The position numbers were made by a program, and so were the translations under genes. The notes beneath the pieces are model-generated. The model saw only the letters and a list, made by a program, of their open reading frames with translations, searched no databases and was not told the DNA's origin. From NCBI GenBank assembly GCA_026125625.1, contig JAHCKU010000008.1, positions 1 through 21,815 on the forward strand: 21,815 nt of DNA. Reading direction: 5' to 3'. This document shows, piece by piece, positions 6,861 through 14,502 of this stretch. Each line of letters starts with the position of its first letter. Position 1 is the first letter of the stretch. This DNA comes from Burkholderiales bacterium. Its GTDB lineage: Bacteria; Pseudomonadota; Gammaproteobacteria; Burkholderiales; SHXO01.

Positions 6861-8117
6861 CTAGTCCTTGCGCTTCTTCAGCACATAGGTGCTGGCACCT
6901 ACGCCGATCACCTTATGGCCGTCCGGATAGAGGTAGAACCACTTGCGCTCCTGTTCCCCATCGGCATAGGCGAAGTCGATCGCATGGCCGTTCATCGAAT
7001 ACCGCCCTGTCCGGACAGCCTTGCGGGAACGGGTCGCCACACTGACGTCGGTATGCTGTCCGCCACTATATGAGCCGCTCCCGCCACCGGATGTGACCGT
7101 TCCGTCCGCAGAGAATGCATAGTCGTTCCACGCGGCAATCATGACGTCCCCTCCCATTGCCGTATTGCCTCCGCCCCCGAGCGCCTGATAGAAACCTTCG
7201 AGACGCTGGGAAGGTGCTCCCGGCCTCGCCACGAACCACTTGTTCCAGGTCGAGGGTTTGCGTTTGGGATCGTTCCACGTGATCACGATCTTGCCGTCAG
7301 TCTTCTGCCACCGTCCCCAGGACTGCGGTCTGCGGTTTCTCCACGTCTGCATGTCGGCGGCGGAAGCAGGGTAGTAAGCAAGATCGGTCGTAACGGTGCC
7401 ATCTTTAAGAAAGATATGAGGCTTGTATTCTATCGTCATCATTCCACCGACACCGTACCCATACTCCTGATGGAGGTAGATCGCCTCCATCGGCACCGGA
7501 AAAGAAGGATCGACCGCCACCGCGGGTGCGGGCGCGGACGCGGGCACCGGGGAGGAAGCATCAGCCGTCGCCGGCGTCGTTGCAGCCGCCTGCGGCGGCA
7601 CGGCGTCGGTTGGGGCAGCGGCTACCTCGCCACTGCCCGCCCGGCCCACATTACCCACTGCGTCTTCCGTTATGCGCTTGATCGCCAATAGATGCCGCAT
7701 GGCTCCCAGCGAGTTCGGGACCATCAGCATCGTCATGAAGCGATACTGACCATCCTTGGTCTTGAAGGCGTGGAAATAGCGGTCCCCACTCGTCCGATCG
7801 GAAACGACGCACGAAACTTCATTCGGCTGCTGACGAGGCTTGCAGCCCGAGCGGTCCGCTTCGCTGGAATTCTGGAGCTGGGCTTGAAAGAAGGACGCCA
7901 GATCGCCGCTGGGTGCAGCGGAATCGAACAGTTCGACGGTGACTCGCTCACCGGGCTTGAGATTGCCCGGCTCCAGAACGAATCGCCCATCACCGGCACG
8001 AACCGTCCAGCCCGAAGGCGGCGTGAGCTCCTGCCCAAGCAACGAGGTGGAGACAAAGCCCAGCAATACAACGATCGCCAGCACGAATGCTGACATCAAG
8101 CGGCACGACGATTTCAT
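6861..8117 (-). CDS. Secreted protein of unknown function
   Basis: I do not recognise a named family. The 418-residue protein starts at ATG 8117, after AGGAAG. A signal peptide (about 8-28, ending SLLGQ) is followed by a first domain to about 155, which includes two cysteines in SGCKPRQQPNEVSCVVSD that could form a disulfide. An Ala/Pro/Thr-rich linker follows (about 165-208). The C-terminal domain (about 210-418) is rich in aromatics and Gly, with IFLKDGTVTTDL, AFSADGTVTSGG and GRYSMNGHAIDFAYADGE, and ends in WFYLYPDGHKVIGVG. These repeated strand-turn patterns suggest a beta-barrel or lipocalin-like fold. Export to the periplasm or surface is expected. Function is unknown. Confidence 0.75.
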   Translation of the reverse strand: MKSSCRLMSAFVLAIVVLLGFVSTSLLGQELTPPSGWTVRAGDGRFVLEPGNLKPGERVTVELFDSAAPSGDLASFFQAQLQNSSEADRSGCKPRQQPNEVSCVVSDRTSGDRYFHAFKTKDGQYRFMTMLMVPNSLGAMRHLLAIKRITEDAVGNVGRAGSGEVAAAPTDAVPPQAAATTPATADASSPVPASAPAPAVAVDPSFPVPMEAIYLHQEYGYGVGGMMTIEYKPHIFLKDGTVTTDLAYYPASAADMQTWRNRRPQSWGRWQKTDGKIVITWNDPKRKPSTWNKWFVARPGAPSQRLEGFYQALGGGGNTAMGGDVMIAAWNDYAFSADGTVTSGGGSGSYSGGQHTDVSVATRSRKAVRTGRYSMNGHAIDFAYADGEQERKWFYLYPDGHKVIGVGASTYVLKKRKD

Positions 8118-8567
8118 TCGCTTCCTTGTTCAAACATGAAAGACTTCGGATGGCACCGCACCACCGATGTCATGCCGAGCGCAGCGAGACATCTTGCTGT
8201 CGAGGCTCGATCGCCGGATGACACCCGCGGCCGTACACGTCACCTGCTCGCAGGCTGTCTTAACCATACTGCCGGTGTCTTTCAGAACCGTTTCTGGGAC
8301 AGCAATTTTCTCACCGTTGTTTCACTGTATGCCGGCGTCGAGGATCCACAGCAGCGCTTCGACCATGTCGCACCCTTCTCGCGAAGTCATGCCGTCGGCT
8401 GTCGACGACAGAACGTTGGTTCACTTGCCGAAGCCATCTCTGCGTCTGCATCCATGCCGACAACATGCCGCGGAATGGTGCATCGCGCCCCAACACGATG
8501 CATCGCTATCCGTGCGCTAAACAGGGGGCTAGGATGTCCCGTGCATCGTCACCACCGGGAGCGCGAC
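8118..8567. other. Divergent upstream region of the urease-like cluster
   Basis: This is a 450-base stretch without a convincing gene between the secreted unknown (minus) and ureAB (plus). It must hold the promoters of both. An in-frame extension of ureAB reaches back to 8136, but its translation lacks urease similarity. The region contains one copy of a dispersed short repeat near 8168-8198, and three copies of TGCATCG at 8479-8485, 8499-8505 and 8542-8548. The middle copy lies in the perfect palindrome CGATGCATCG. No sigma-54 or sigma-70 promoter could be assigned with confidence. Confidence 0.45.
8168..8198. repeat. Dispersed TGTCATNCCGA-type repeat copy
   Basis: The sequence begins TGTCATGCCGAGCGCAGCGA and continues GACATCTTG. 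It matches, with a few differences, the copy at 18790-18821 (TGTCATTCCGACCGCAGGGA, then GGAATCCTG). Similar intergenic sequences of the form GTCATTCCGAGCGCAGCGAGGAATC (given here in general form) are widespread in proteobacterial genomes. Confidence 0.55.
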
Positions 8568-9266
8568 ATGATGAATCTAACCCCCACCGAGCTGGAACGG
8601 TTGACCCTGTTCAGCGCCGCCGAGCTGGCACGGCGCTATCGCACGCTGGGCATCCGTCTCAGCCATCCCGAAGCCGTGGCACTGATCAGCGACGAGATCA
8701 TGACGGCCGCAAGACGCGGAATGGGCTATGCGCAGCTGGTCGATCTCGGCGGCCGACTGCTGACTGCGGATGAGGTCGAACCCGGCGTGGCGGAGATGAT
8801 TCCCTTCATTGCGGTGGAGGCCTGCTTCGCCGAAGGTACCAAGCTGGTCGTGGTGTTCAACCCCATCGCACCCGGCCTGCAGATGCCGGCGGATGAGCCG
8901 GTTCCCGGCGAGATCATCCCCGCCGACGGCGAGATCGAGATCAACGCCGGACGCGAGCGGATCACGCTCGAGGTGGTGAACACCGGCGACCGGACCATCC
9001 AGGTGCGCAGCCATGCGCATTTCTTCGAGGTCAACCGTGCGCTGCAGTTCGACCGCGCCGCTGCTTTCGGCATGCGGCTGGACCGACCGTCGGGGACCGG
9101 AATGCGCTTCGAGCCGGGCATGGCCAAGCGCGTCGACCTGGTGCGCATCGGCGGCAGCGGCGAGGTGCACGGCTTCGGCGCGCTGACCAACGGCGACATC
9201 GCCGCCGCGGACGTGCGCCAACGCGCGCTGGCGCAGGCACGCGCGCGCGGCTACAAGGGCGCCTGA
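8568..9266 (+). CDS. ureAB: Urease gamma-beta fusion subunit (UreAB-like)
   Basis: The protein has 232 residues and joins both small urease subunits, as in Helicobacter UreA. The gamma part (about 1-100) has LTPTELERLTLFSAAELAR, then ARRGMGYAQLVDLGG and the MIPFIAVEACFAEGTKLV block. The beta part (about 118-215) has VPGEIIPADGEIEINAGR, then VRSHAHFFEVNRALQFDR and GMRFEPG. The histidines of SHAHFFEVN, near the active-site entrance in classical ureases, are kept. Two adjacent ATGs (8568 and 8571) both fit the GGGAG at 8557-8561; the first is used here. The alpha-like gene follows after 39 nt. The fused form, together with the lack of ureEFG downstream, sets this apart from the usual ureABC operons. 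Confidence 0.92.
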   Translation: MMNLTPTELERLTLFSAAELARRYRTLGIRLSHPEAVALISDEIMTAARRGMGYAQLVDLGGRLLTADEVEPGVAEMIPFIAVEACFAEGTKLVVVFNPIAPGLQMPADEPVPGEIIPADGEIEINAGRERITLEVVNTGDRTIQVRSHAHFFEVNRALQFDRAAAFGMRLDRPSGTGMRFEPGMAKRVDLVRIGGSGEVHGFGALTNGDIAAADVRQRALAQARARGYKGA

Positions 9267-9305
9267 GCGACCGCACTTTCCATCGATTTCTTCCGCGAGG
9301 CATTC

Positions 9306-11012
9306 ATGGCGACTCTTACGCGCGCTGCGTACGCAAACCTCTACGGCCCCACCACCGGCGACCTGGTGCGCCTTGGCGACACCGCGCTGCTGGCGCAGAT
9401 CGAGCACGACTTCGCTCACTACGGCGACGAGCTGACCACCGGCGCCGGCAAGGTCATGCGCGACGGCGAGGGCTTCGAGCCCACCGGCACCTACGCCTCC
9501 GGCGCACTCGACATGGTGGTGCAGAACGCGACCATCATCGACGCCGTGGCCGGCATCGTGAAGGCCGACATCGGCATCCGCGACGGGCGCATCGTCGGCA
9601 TCGGCAAGGCCGGCAATCCAAAGATCATGAACGGCGTCGATCCGCACCTGCGCTGCGGACCGAACACCACCGTGGTGCACGCTGACGGCTTCATCGTCAC
9701 CGCCGGCGGCATCGAGGCGCACGCCCATTTCATCTCGCCGCAGCAATGCTGGCACGCGCTGGCCGGCGGCATCACCACCATGATCGGCATGACGCCGGGG
9801 CCGCACTTCGACGTCAGCTGCTCCGGTCCGAATGTGCTCGGCAAGCTGATCCAGGGCGCAGACGAGTTTCCGCTCAACTTCGGCTTCCTCGGGCGCGGCT
9901 GCATGGAGCCGGGTGCGGTGGAGGAGTCGGTGGCCGGCGGCGCGCTCGGCGTGAAGATCCACGAAGACTACGGCGCCTCGCCGGCGGTGCTCGACGGCAC
10001 CCTGGTGGCGGCGGATCGCAATGACTTCGCGGTGCACATCCACACCGACACCATCAACGAGTTCGGCTTCTGCGAAGACACGCTCGCCGTCATCGCCGGG
10101 CGCAGCGTGCACATGTACCACACCGAGGGCTCGGGCGGCGGCCATGCACCGGATCTGGTGCGCGTGAACGGCATGCCCAACGTCCTGCCCTCCTCCACCA
10201 ACCCGACCAATCCCTTCACCCCGTTCGGACTGAACGAGGGGTTGCCGATGACCATGCTCGCGCACTTCCTCAACTTCGGCGTGCCCGAGGACGTGGCCTT
10301 CGCCGAGATGCGCGTGCGGCCGCAGACCATGGCGGCGGAGGACCTGCTGCACGACATGGGCGCGATCTCGATCTTCGCCACCGACACCCAGGGCATGGGA
10401 CGCCTGGCGGAGAACATCGCCAAATGCTGGCAGCTGGCGAGCGTGATGAAGGAGCGTGTCGGCCGGCTGCCCGAAGAGACCACTGCACGCGCGGACAACG
10501 AGCGCATCAAGCGCTACGTCGCCAAATACACCATCAACCCTGCGATCGCCGCCGGCATCGACCACTACGTCGGCTCGATCCAGCCCGGACGCTTCGCCGA
10601 CCTGGTGATCTGGCCGCGCGCCAGCTTCGGCATCAAGCCGTTCCTGGTGATCAAGGGCGGCTTCGTCACCTGGTCGATCATGGGCGACGGCAACGGCAGC
10701 ATCTTCATGACCGAGCCGATGGTGCAGCGGCCGATGTGGGGCGCGCTCGGGCGCGCCCGCAACGCGCTGTCGGCGACCTTCGTCAGCCAACTCGCGCTGG
10801 ACAACGACGTGGCGCGCAAGCTCGACGTGCAGAAGCCGATGCTGCCGATCCGCAGCGTGCGCAAGCTGGGCAAGAAGGACATGGTGCGCAACGACGCACT
10901 GCCGGACATCCAGGTCGATGCACGCACCTTCGACGTGTTCGCCGACGGCAGGCGCCTGTGGTGCGAACCGGCGCAGCGCGTGCCGCTATGCCGGCGGTAT
11001 CTGCTACGTTAG
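9306..11012 (+). CDS. ureC: Urease alpha-like subunit (divergent UreC, nickel amidohydrolase)
   Basis: The protein has 568 residues, the normal UreC length; GAGG precedes the ATG. Nickel-centre residues are all visible: HAH at 139/141, the carbamylated Lys217 and His219 in GVKIHEDYG, His246 in HIHTDT, His272 in YHTEGSGGGHAPD and Asp360 in FATDTQGMGR. His320 and Arg336 are also kept. Departures from classical urease are clear. The mobile-flap motif CHH reads AHF (Ala319-His320-Phe321), and the GGGTGPAxGTxATTxTPG loop is replaced by MTPGPHFDVSCSGPN (162-176). Classical UreC hydrolyses urea to ammonia and carbamate; here urea, another amide or a urea derivative could be the substrate. It is transcribed with ureAB. 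A repeat element follows directly after the stop. Confidence 0.9.
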   Translation: MATLTRAAYANLYGPTTGDLVRLGDTALLAQIEHDFAHYGDELTTGAGKVMRDGEGFEPTGTYASGALDMVVQNATIIDAVAGIVKADIGIRDGRIVGIGKAGNPKIMNGVDPHLRCGPNTTVVHADGFIVTAGGIEAHAHFISPQQCWHALAGGITTMIGMTPGPHFDVSCSGPNVLGKLIQGADEFPLNFGFLGRGCMEPGAVEESVAGGALGVKIHEDYGASPAVLDGTLVAADRNDFAVHIHTDTINEFGFCEDTLAVIAGRSVHMYHTEGSGGGHAPDLVRVNGMPNVLPSSTNPTNPFTPFGLNEGLPMTMLAHFLNFGVPEDVAFAEMRVRPQTMAAEDLLHDMGAISIFATDTQGMGRLAENIAKCWQLASVMKERVGRLPEETTARADNERIKRYVAKYTINPAIAAGIDHYVGSIQPGRFADLVIWPRASFGIKPFLVIKGGFVTWSIMGDGNGSIFMTEPMVQRPMWGALGRARNALSATFVSQLALDNDVARKLDVQKPMLPIRSVRKLGKKDMVRNDALPDIQVDARTFDVFADGRRLWCEPAQRVPLCRRYLLR

Positions 11013-11014
11013 CA

Positions 11015-11182
11015 GGGGTGGTTAGCTTCTACCCCACACCACCCCGGCGGCTTCGCCGCCACCCCGCCTCATGTGAGGCGGGGAAGAAAGCCGGCGCATC
11101 GCAACCGTCTTCCCCTCCTTTTCAAGGAGGGGTGCCGCCGAAGGCGGCGGGGTGGTTTGTACCGAACGCGGGGTGGTTAGCT
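11015..11182. repeat. MITE-like hairpin element between ureC and ureD
   Basis: A 13-base direct repeat, GGGGTGGTTAGCT, flanks the element at 11015-11027 and 11170-11182. Inside are long inverted arms, about 11036-11065 and 11129-11160, sharing ACCACCCCG and the GCGGC-rich core. Four self-complementary hairpins are nested within: GGCGGCTTCGCCGCC (11046-11060), CCCCGCCTC/GAGGCGGGG (11062-11083), CCCCTCCTT/AAGGAGGGG (11112-11132) and GCCGCCGAAGGCGGC (11134-11148). It encodes no protein. The structure suggests a small non-autonomous mobile or REP-like element that could form strong RNA structure between ureC and ureD. Confidence 0.75.
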
Positions 11183-11204
11183 AATAATCAGGAATTCGTT
11201 CTGC

Positions 11205-12122
11205 ATGCGAGAGGCGACCCGTAGCATCACGTCCATGATGACGCTCGACAGTTCGGCGCGAAGCAGTTCGCGGCCTTCCTCTGCCACCGCACCGGCCCCC
11301 ACAGTCGAGCAGCTGCAGCTGACTTTCGCCGCGGATCGCACCGGCCGCACCTGGCTGCAGCGCCGCCACGCCGACTACCCGTACGGTGTGGGCCAGGCCT
11401 TTCGCCTCGATGCACGGCGGCCGGACATGCTGGCGGTGATCCTGCAGTCCACCTCCGGTGGAATGTACGACGGCGAGCGACTGCACGCACGAGTGCGAGT
11501 CGGACACCGAGCGGAGGCGCAGGTAAGCACACAGGGCGCGAGCGTGGTGCACGCCGGCCCGCACGCGCAGGGCGTGCACAGCCTCCTGACCCTGCAAGCC
11601 GAAGCGCACGGCGTGCTCGAGTATCTGGCCGATCCCTTGATCCTGACACCCGACACCCGCCTGGTCCAGCGCACGCTGGTACAAGCGGATCCAAGCGCAC
11701 GCGTGCTGCTCGCCGAAGCCTTCCTGATGCACGATCCGCAGGACGCAGACGGCGTCTTCGCCCTGCTCGACACCGAGGTCCGCGTGCATTCCGAGCGTGG
11801 CGAGTTGCTGTGCCGGGATGCGCTGCGAGCGACCGGCGCTGCATGGCGCGCAGCCGAGCCGCGCTTCGATTCCACCAGTAGAGCGTACGGATCGCTATAC
11901 GCATTGTGCCCCGGCGCAACGCGCCTCCTGGAGACGGTACGCACCGCGTTGCCGAGCGAAAACGGCTTCTACGCCGGATGCTCGTTGATGCCGAACGACC
12001 AGGGCATGCTGGTGCGCGTGCTTGCCGCCGATGCCATCGGCCTTCAAAGCGCCATGCAGACAGCATGGACAGCAGTGCAGCAGGCATGGTTCGGCGCGGC
12101 GCCCGCACCACGCCGCCACTGA
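11205..12122 (+). CDS. ureD: UreD-like urease accessory protein
   Basis: The protein has 305 residues. The core matches UreD/UreH: an N-terminal LQLTFAADRTGRTWLQRR stretch, then LQSTSGGMYDGERLHARVRV (the GG.. GD.L region of UreD), AQVSTQGASVVHAG, LEYLADPLILTPDTRLVQ and ARVLLAEAFLMHDP. UreD normally scaffolds the UreFG complex and delivers nickel and CO2 to apo-urease. The similarity is moderate, and UreE, UreF and UreG are not in the window, so it may recruit accessory proteins encoded elsewhere or be specialised for this enzyme. The start is uncertain: ATG 11205 has AGGA about 11 nt upstream, while paired ATGs at 11235/11238 follow a GAGG. The residues before about 30 look unconserved. It lies 22 nt after the MITE-like element. 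Confidence 0.8.
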   Translation: MREATRSITSMMTLDSSARSSSRPSSATAPAPTVEQLQLTFAADRTGRTWLQRRHADYPYGVGQAFRLDARRPDMLAVILQSTSGGMYDGERLHARVRVGHRAEAQVSTQGASVVHAGPHAQGVHSLLTLQAEAHGVLEYLADPLILTPDTRLVQRTLVQADPSARVLLAEAFLMHDPQDADGVFALLDTEVRVHSERGELLCRDALRATGAAWRAAEPRFDSTSRAYGSLYALCPGATRLLETVRTALPSENGFYAGCSLMPNDQGMLVRVLAADAIGLQSAMQTAWTAVQQAWFGAAPAPRRH

Positions 12123-12339
12123 GCCCACAGGGCAGCTTGCATCACCAAAGGGGTGCATAGCGAACGGCGTCGCACCACCTGCGTGCGCGCAATGCAGCAG
12201 CGACGGGCACGCACACGACCTCGCGTCAGAAGAGATTCTGTAAACGCGGCATGGAGTTGCAGCCCGATGGCAAGCGCTCATGATCCTGGGCATACGAAAT
12301 GCAAAGGAGGCGCGCTGCCAAGGAGAGCTGCGCGATCCG

Positions 12340-13194
12340 ATGAGTTTCGTCCCGTTCCTGTTCGACGTGCTGGCCTACAGTGCCATCTTCGTGCTGGTCG
12401 TCCTCGGTTTGGGCGTCATCGCCAGCATGATGGGCATCTTCAACTTCGCCCATGGCGAGTTCGTGCTGCTGGGCGCCTATACGGTCTACGTGCTCCAGCA
12501 GACCGGCGTGCCCTCCTGGGTCGGCATGATCACGGCGCCTTTCGCCGTCGCGATGGTCGGCCTGCTGCTGGAGCGCCTGGCGATCCAGCGCTTCTACGCG
12601 ACTCCGATCGTTGCAATGCTGGGCACCTACGCGATCGCGATGGCGCTTCGCGAGGCGGTGCGTGCACTGCTGGGCGGGCGCTTCTACAACGTGGATGCAC
12701 CTCTGGTCGGCGCCTTCGTCCTGGGCGAACTGTCCATCTCCAAGTGGCGCACGGTAATCATCATCATCACCGTGATCGTCATGGTGCTGAGCTGGCTGCT
12801 GCTCACACGCACGAAATTCGGCCTGCAGGTGCGCGCCTCGCTCGAGAATCCAGCGCTCGCACGCGCCTCGGGCATTTCCACCAGCCGTGTCTACGCCGCC
12901 ACATTCACCTTCGGCGCTGCGCTCGCCGGGCTCGCCGGTGGACTCATGGTGCCGATCTACTCCATCAGCGCCGACATGGGCGTGCCCTTCCTGATCAAGT
13001 CCTTCCTCGCGGTAATGCTCGGCGGCGTAGGCAGCTTCGAGGGTTCCATCGTAGGTGCTGCACTAGTCGGCGCCACCAGCGCCGCGCTGCCCTGGGCGAT
13101 CAAACCCGTGGTGGCTGACCTGCTGGTGTTCGTCATCGCCATCGTCATCGTCAAGTTCCGGCCGCAAGGCCTTCTTTCCCTTGGGAGAAGATGA
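12340..13194 (+). CDS. ABC importer permease, LivH/UrtB family
   Basis: The protein has 284 residues and is highly hydrophobic, with about eight membrane spans. Typical LivH landmarks are GLGVIASMMGIFNFAHGEFV near the N-terminus, SGISTSRVYAATFTFGAALA in the permease cytoplasmic loop, LAGGLMVPIYSISADMG, and KSFLAVMLGGVGSFEGSIVG. It forms half of the membrane channel with the LivM-like protein encoded at 14503. ATG 12340 is chosen because it begins the family-like MSFVPFLFDVLAYS and follows AAGGAGAG. An upstream ATG at 12280 would add 20 unconserved residues. The gap to ureD is 217 nt, with no recognisable gene. The stop is one base before the binding-protein start. The gene order, permease before binding protein, differs from urtABCDE. 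Confidence 0.88.
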   Translation: MSFVPFLFDVLAYSAIFVLVVLGLGVIASMMGIFNFAHGEFVLLGAYTVYVLQQTGVPSWVGMITAPFAVAMVGLLLERLAIQRFYATPIVAMLGTYAIAMALREAVRALLGGRFYNVDAPLVGAFVLGELSISKWRTVIIIITVIVMVLSWLLLTRTKFGLQVRASLENPALARASGISTSRVYAATFTFGAALAGLAGGLMVPIYSISADMGVPFLIKSFLAVMLGGVGSFEGSIVGAALVGATSAALPWAIKPVVADLLVFVIAIVIVKFRPQGLLSLGRR

Positions 13195-13195
13195 A

Positions 13196-14425
13196 ATGAG
13201 TGAGGAAAAGCAGGACAAGCCCCTGGAATCCATGGAACGTCGCCTGTTCCTCCAGCGTACGAGCCTGCTGTCGGGGCTGTTGGCGTTGGGTGGCGGCAGC
13301 TACCTCCTGAAGCCGAAAGACGGCTGGGCAGCCGCCCCCATCAAGGTGGGTATCGCCACCGACCTGACAGGGCCGATCGGCTACGCCGGTGTGCCCAACG
13401 CCAATATCGCAAAGTTGGTGATAGAGGAGATCAACGCCAGCGGTGGCCTGATCGGACGTCCCATCCAGCTCATCATCGAGGATACGGCCACCAACGAACA
13501 GTTGGCGGTGACCCGGGTGCGCAAGCTGGTGCAACGGGACAAGGTGGACGTCGTGTTCGGCGGCATCACCAGCTCCATGCGCAATGCCATCAAGGACACC
13601 ATCGTCAATCGCGGCAAGACGCTGTACATCTATCCGCAGCTGTACGAAGGCCTGGAATGCACCAAGTACCTGTACTGCACCGGACCGACACCGGCGCAGC
13701 AGTGCGACACGTTCATTCCCTGGCTCATCAAGAACGGCGGCAAGAAGTTCTATCTCCCCTCCGCCGACTACGTCTGGCCGCACGTGCTGAACAAGTACGC
13801 CCGCAAGGTGATCGAGAAGCACGGCGGCGAGGTGATCGGCGAGGAATACTTCCCGGTCGATCACAACGAGTACAGCGCCGTGGTCAACAAGATCCTGTCC
13901 AGCGGCGTGAATGTCGTGTTCAACACCACCATTCCACCCGGCACGCCAGTCTTCTTCAAGCAGCTGTACGAAGCTGGATTCCAGAAGAAGGGCGGGCGGC
14001 TTGCCTGCGTGTACTACGATGAAAACACGCTCAACATCACGCCGGCCAACGAAATCGAAGGACTGGCCAGCTGCCTCGACTACTTCAAGGCAGTGAACGA
14101 CCCGTTCGGCAATGCCCTCTACGACAAGTTCGCCAAGCAGTTCGGCACCAAGAATCCGCTGGCGGCGGGCAGTGCGGTGACCGGCATGTGGCGCGGCCTG
14201 AACCTGTGGGCCGAAGCGGTGAAGAAGGCCAATAGCGTGAAACGCGACGACGTTGCCAAGGCGCTGGAGACTGCCAAGCTCGAGGATGGTCCCGGCGGTC
14301 CGTCCGAAATCGTGCCCGGCACCCAGCACACGGCCATGCACATGTATATCGCCGTGGCCAAGGCTGGCAAGTACGAGATCGTCGAGCGGAGTCCGGGGCT
14401 GGTTCAGCCCGGTGAGTGCGTTTGA
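13196..14425 (+). CDS. Periplasmic amide/urea-type substrate-binding protein, Tat signal
   Basis: The protein has 409 residues. ATG 13196 follows GGGAGAAG at a 7-nt spacing. A twin-arginine pattern ERRLFLQRTSLLSG (14-27) precedes a short hydrophobic segment, suggesting folded export by the Tat system. The mature part is a type I periplasmic binding protein of the branched-chain/UrtA/AmiC/FmdD group: KVGIATDLTGPIGYAG, VIEEINASGGLIGRPIQLII, the QLYEGLECTKYLYCTGPTPA hinge region and NTTIPPGTPVFFKQLYEAGF. Within this family the closest visual match is to urea/short-chain amide binders rather than leucine binders, an inference from the YEGxEC..YCTGPTP block. It supplies ligand to the adjacent permeases and ATPases. 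Confidence 0.87.
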   Translation: MSEEKQDKPLESMERRLFLQRTSLLSGLLALGGGSYLLKPKDGWAAAPIKVGIATDLTGPIGYAGVPNANIAKLVIEEINASGGLIGRPIQLIIEDTATNEQLAVTRVRKLVQRDKVDVVFGGITSSMRNAIKDTIVNRGKTLYIYPQLYEGLECTKYLYCTGPTPAQQCDTFIPWLIKNGGKKFYLPSADYVWPHVLNKYARKVIEKHGGEVIGEEYFPVDHNEYSAVVNKILSSGVNVVFNTTIPPGTPVFFKQLYEAGFQKKGGRLACVYYDENTLNITPANEIEGLASCLDYFKAVNDPFGNALYDKFAKQFGTKNPLAAGSAVTGMWRGLNLWAEAVKKANSVKRDDVAKALETAKLEDGPGGPSEIVPGTQHTAMHMYIAVAKAGKYEIVERSPGLVQPGECV

Positions 14426-14502
14426 GGTACTGAACCGTCATTCGAGTGTCGCAGCGCCCCGGCTGGTCCGGGGTGCCGTGACGCAGCCAGCATCTCCAGT
14501 CC

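Noticed and set aside
8136..8567. N-terminal extension of ureAB by 144 residues
   Set aside because: The extension has no urease similarity and includes the dispersed repeat. ATG 8568 follows a ribosome site and begins the conserved gamma-subunit text.
8577..10790. Very long open frame (about 737 codons) on the minus strand opposite ureAB and ureC
   Set aside because: It lies antisense to well-conserved urease genes. Its translation is His/Ala/Gly/Arg-rich and resembles no family, which is typical of codon bias in GC-rich DNA.
12280..13194. Longer LivH-like protein starting at 12280
   Set aside because: The first 20 residues are polar and unlike the family, and no ribosome site precedes that ATG. 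ATG 12340 fits better.
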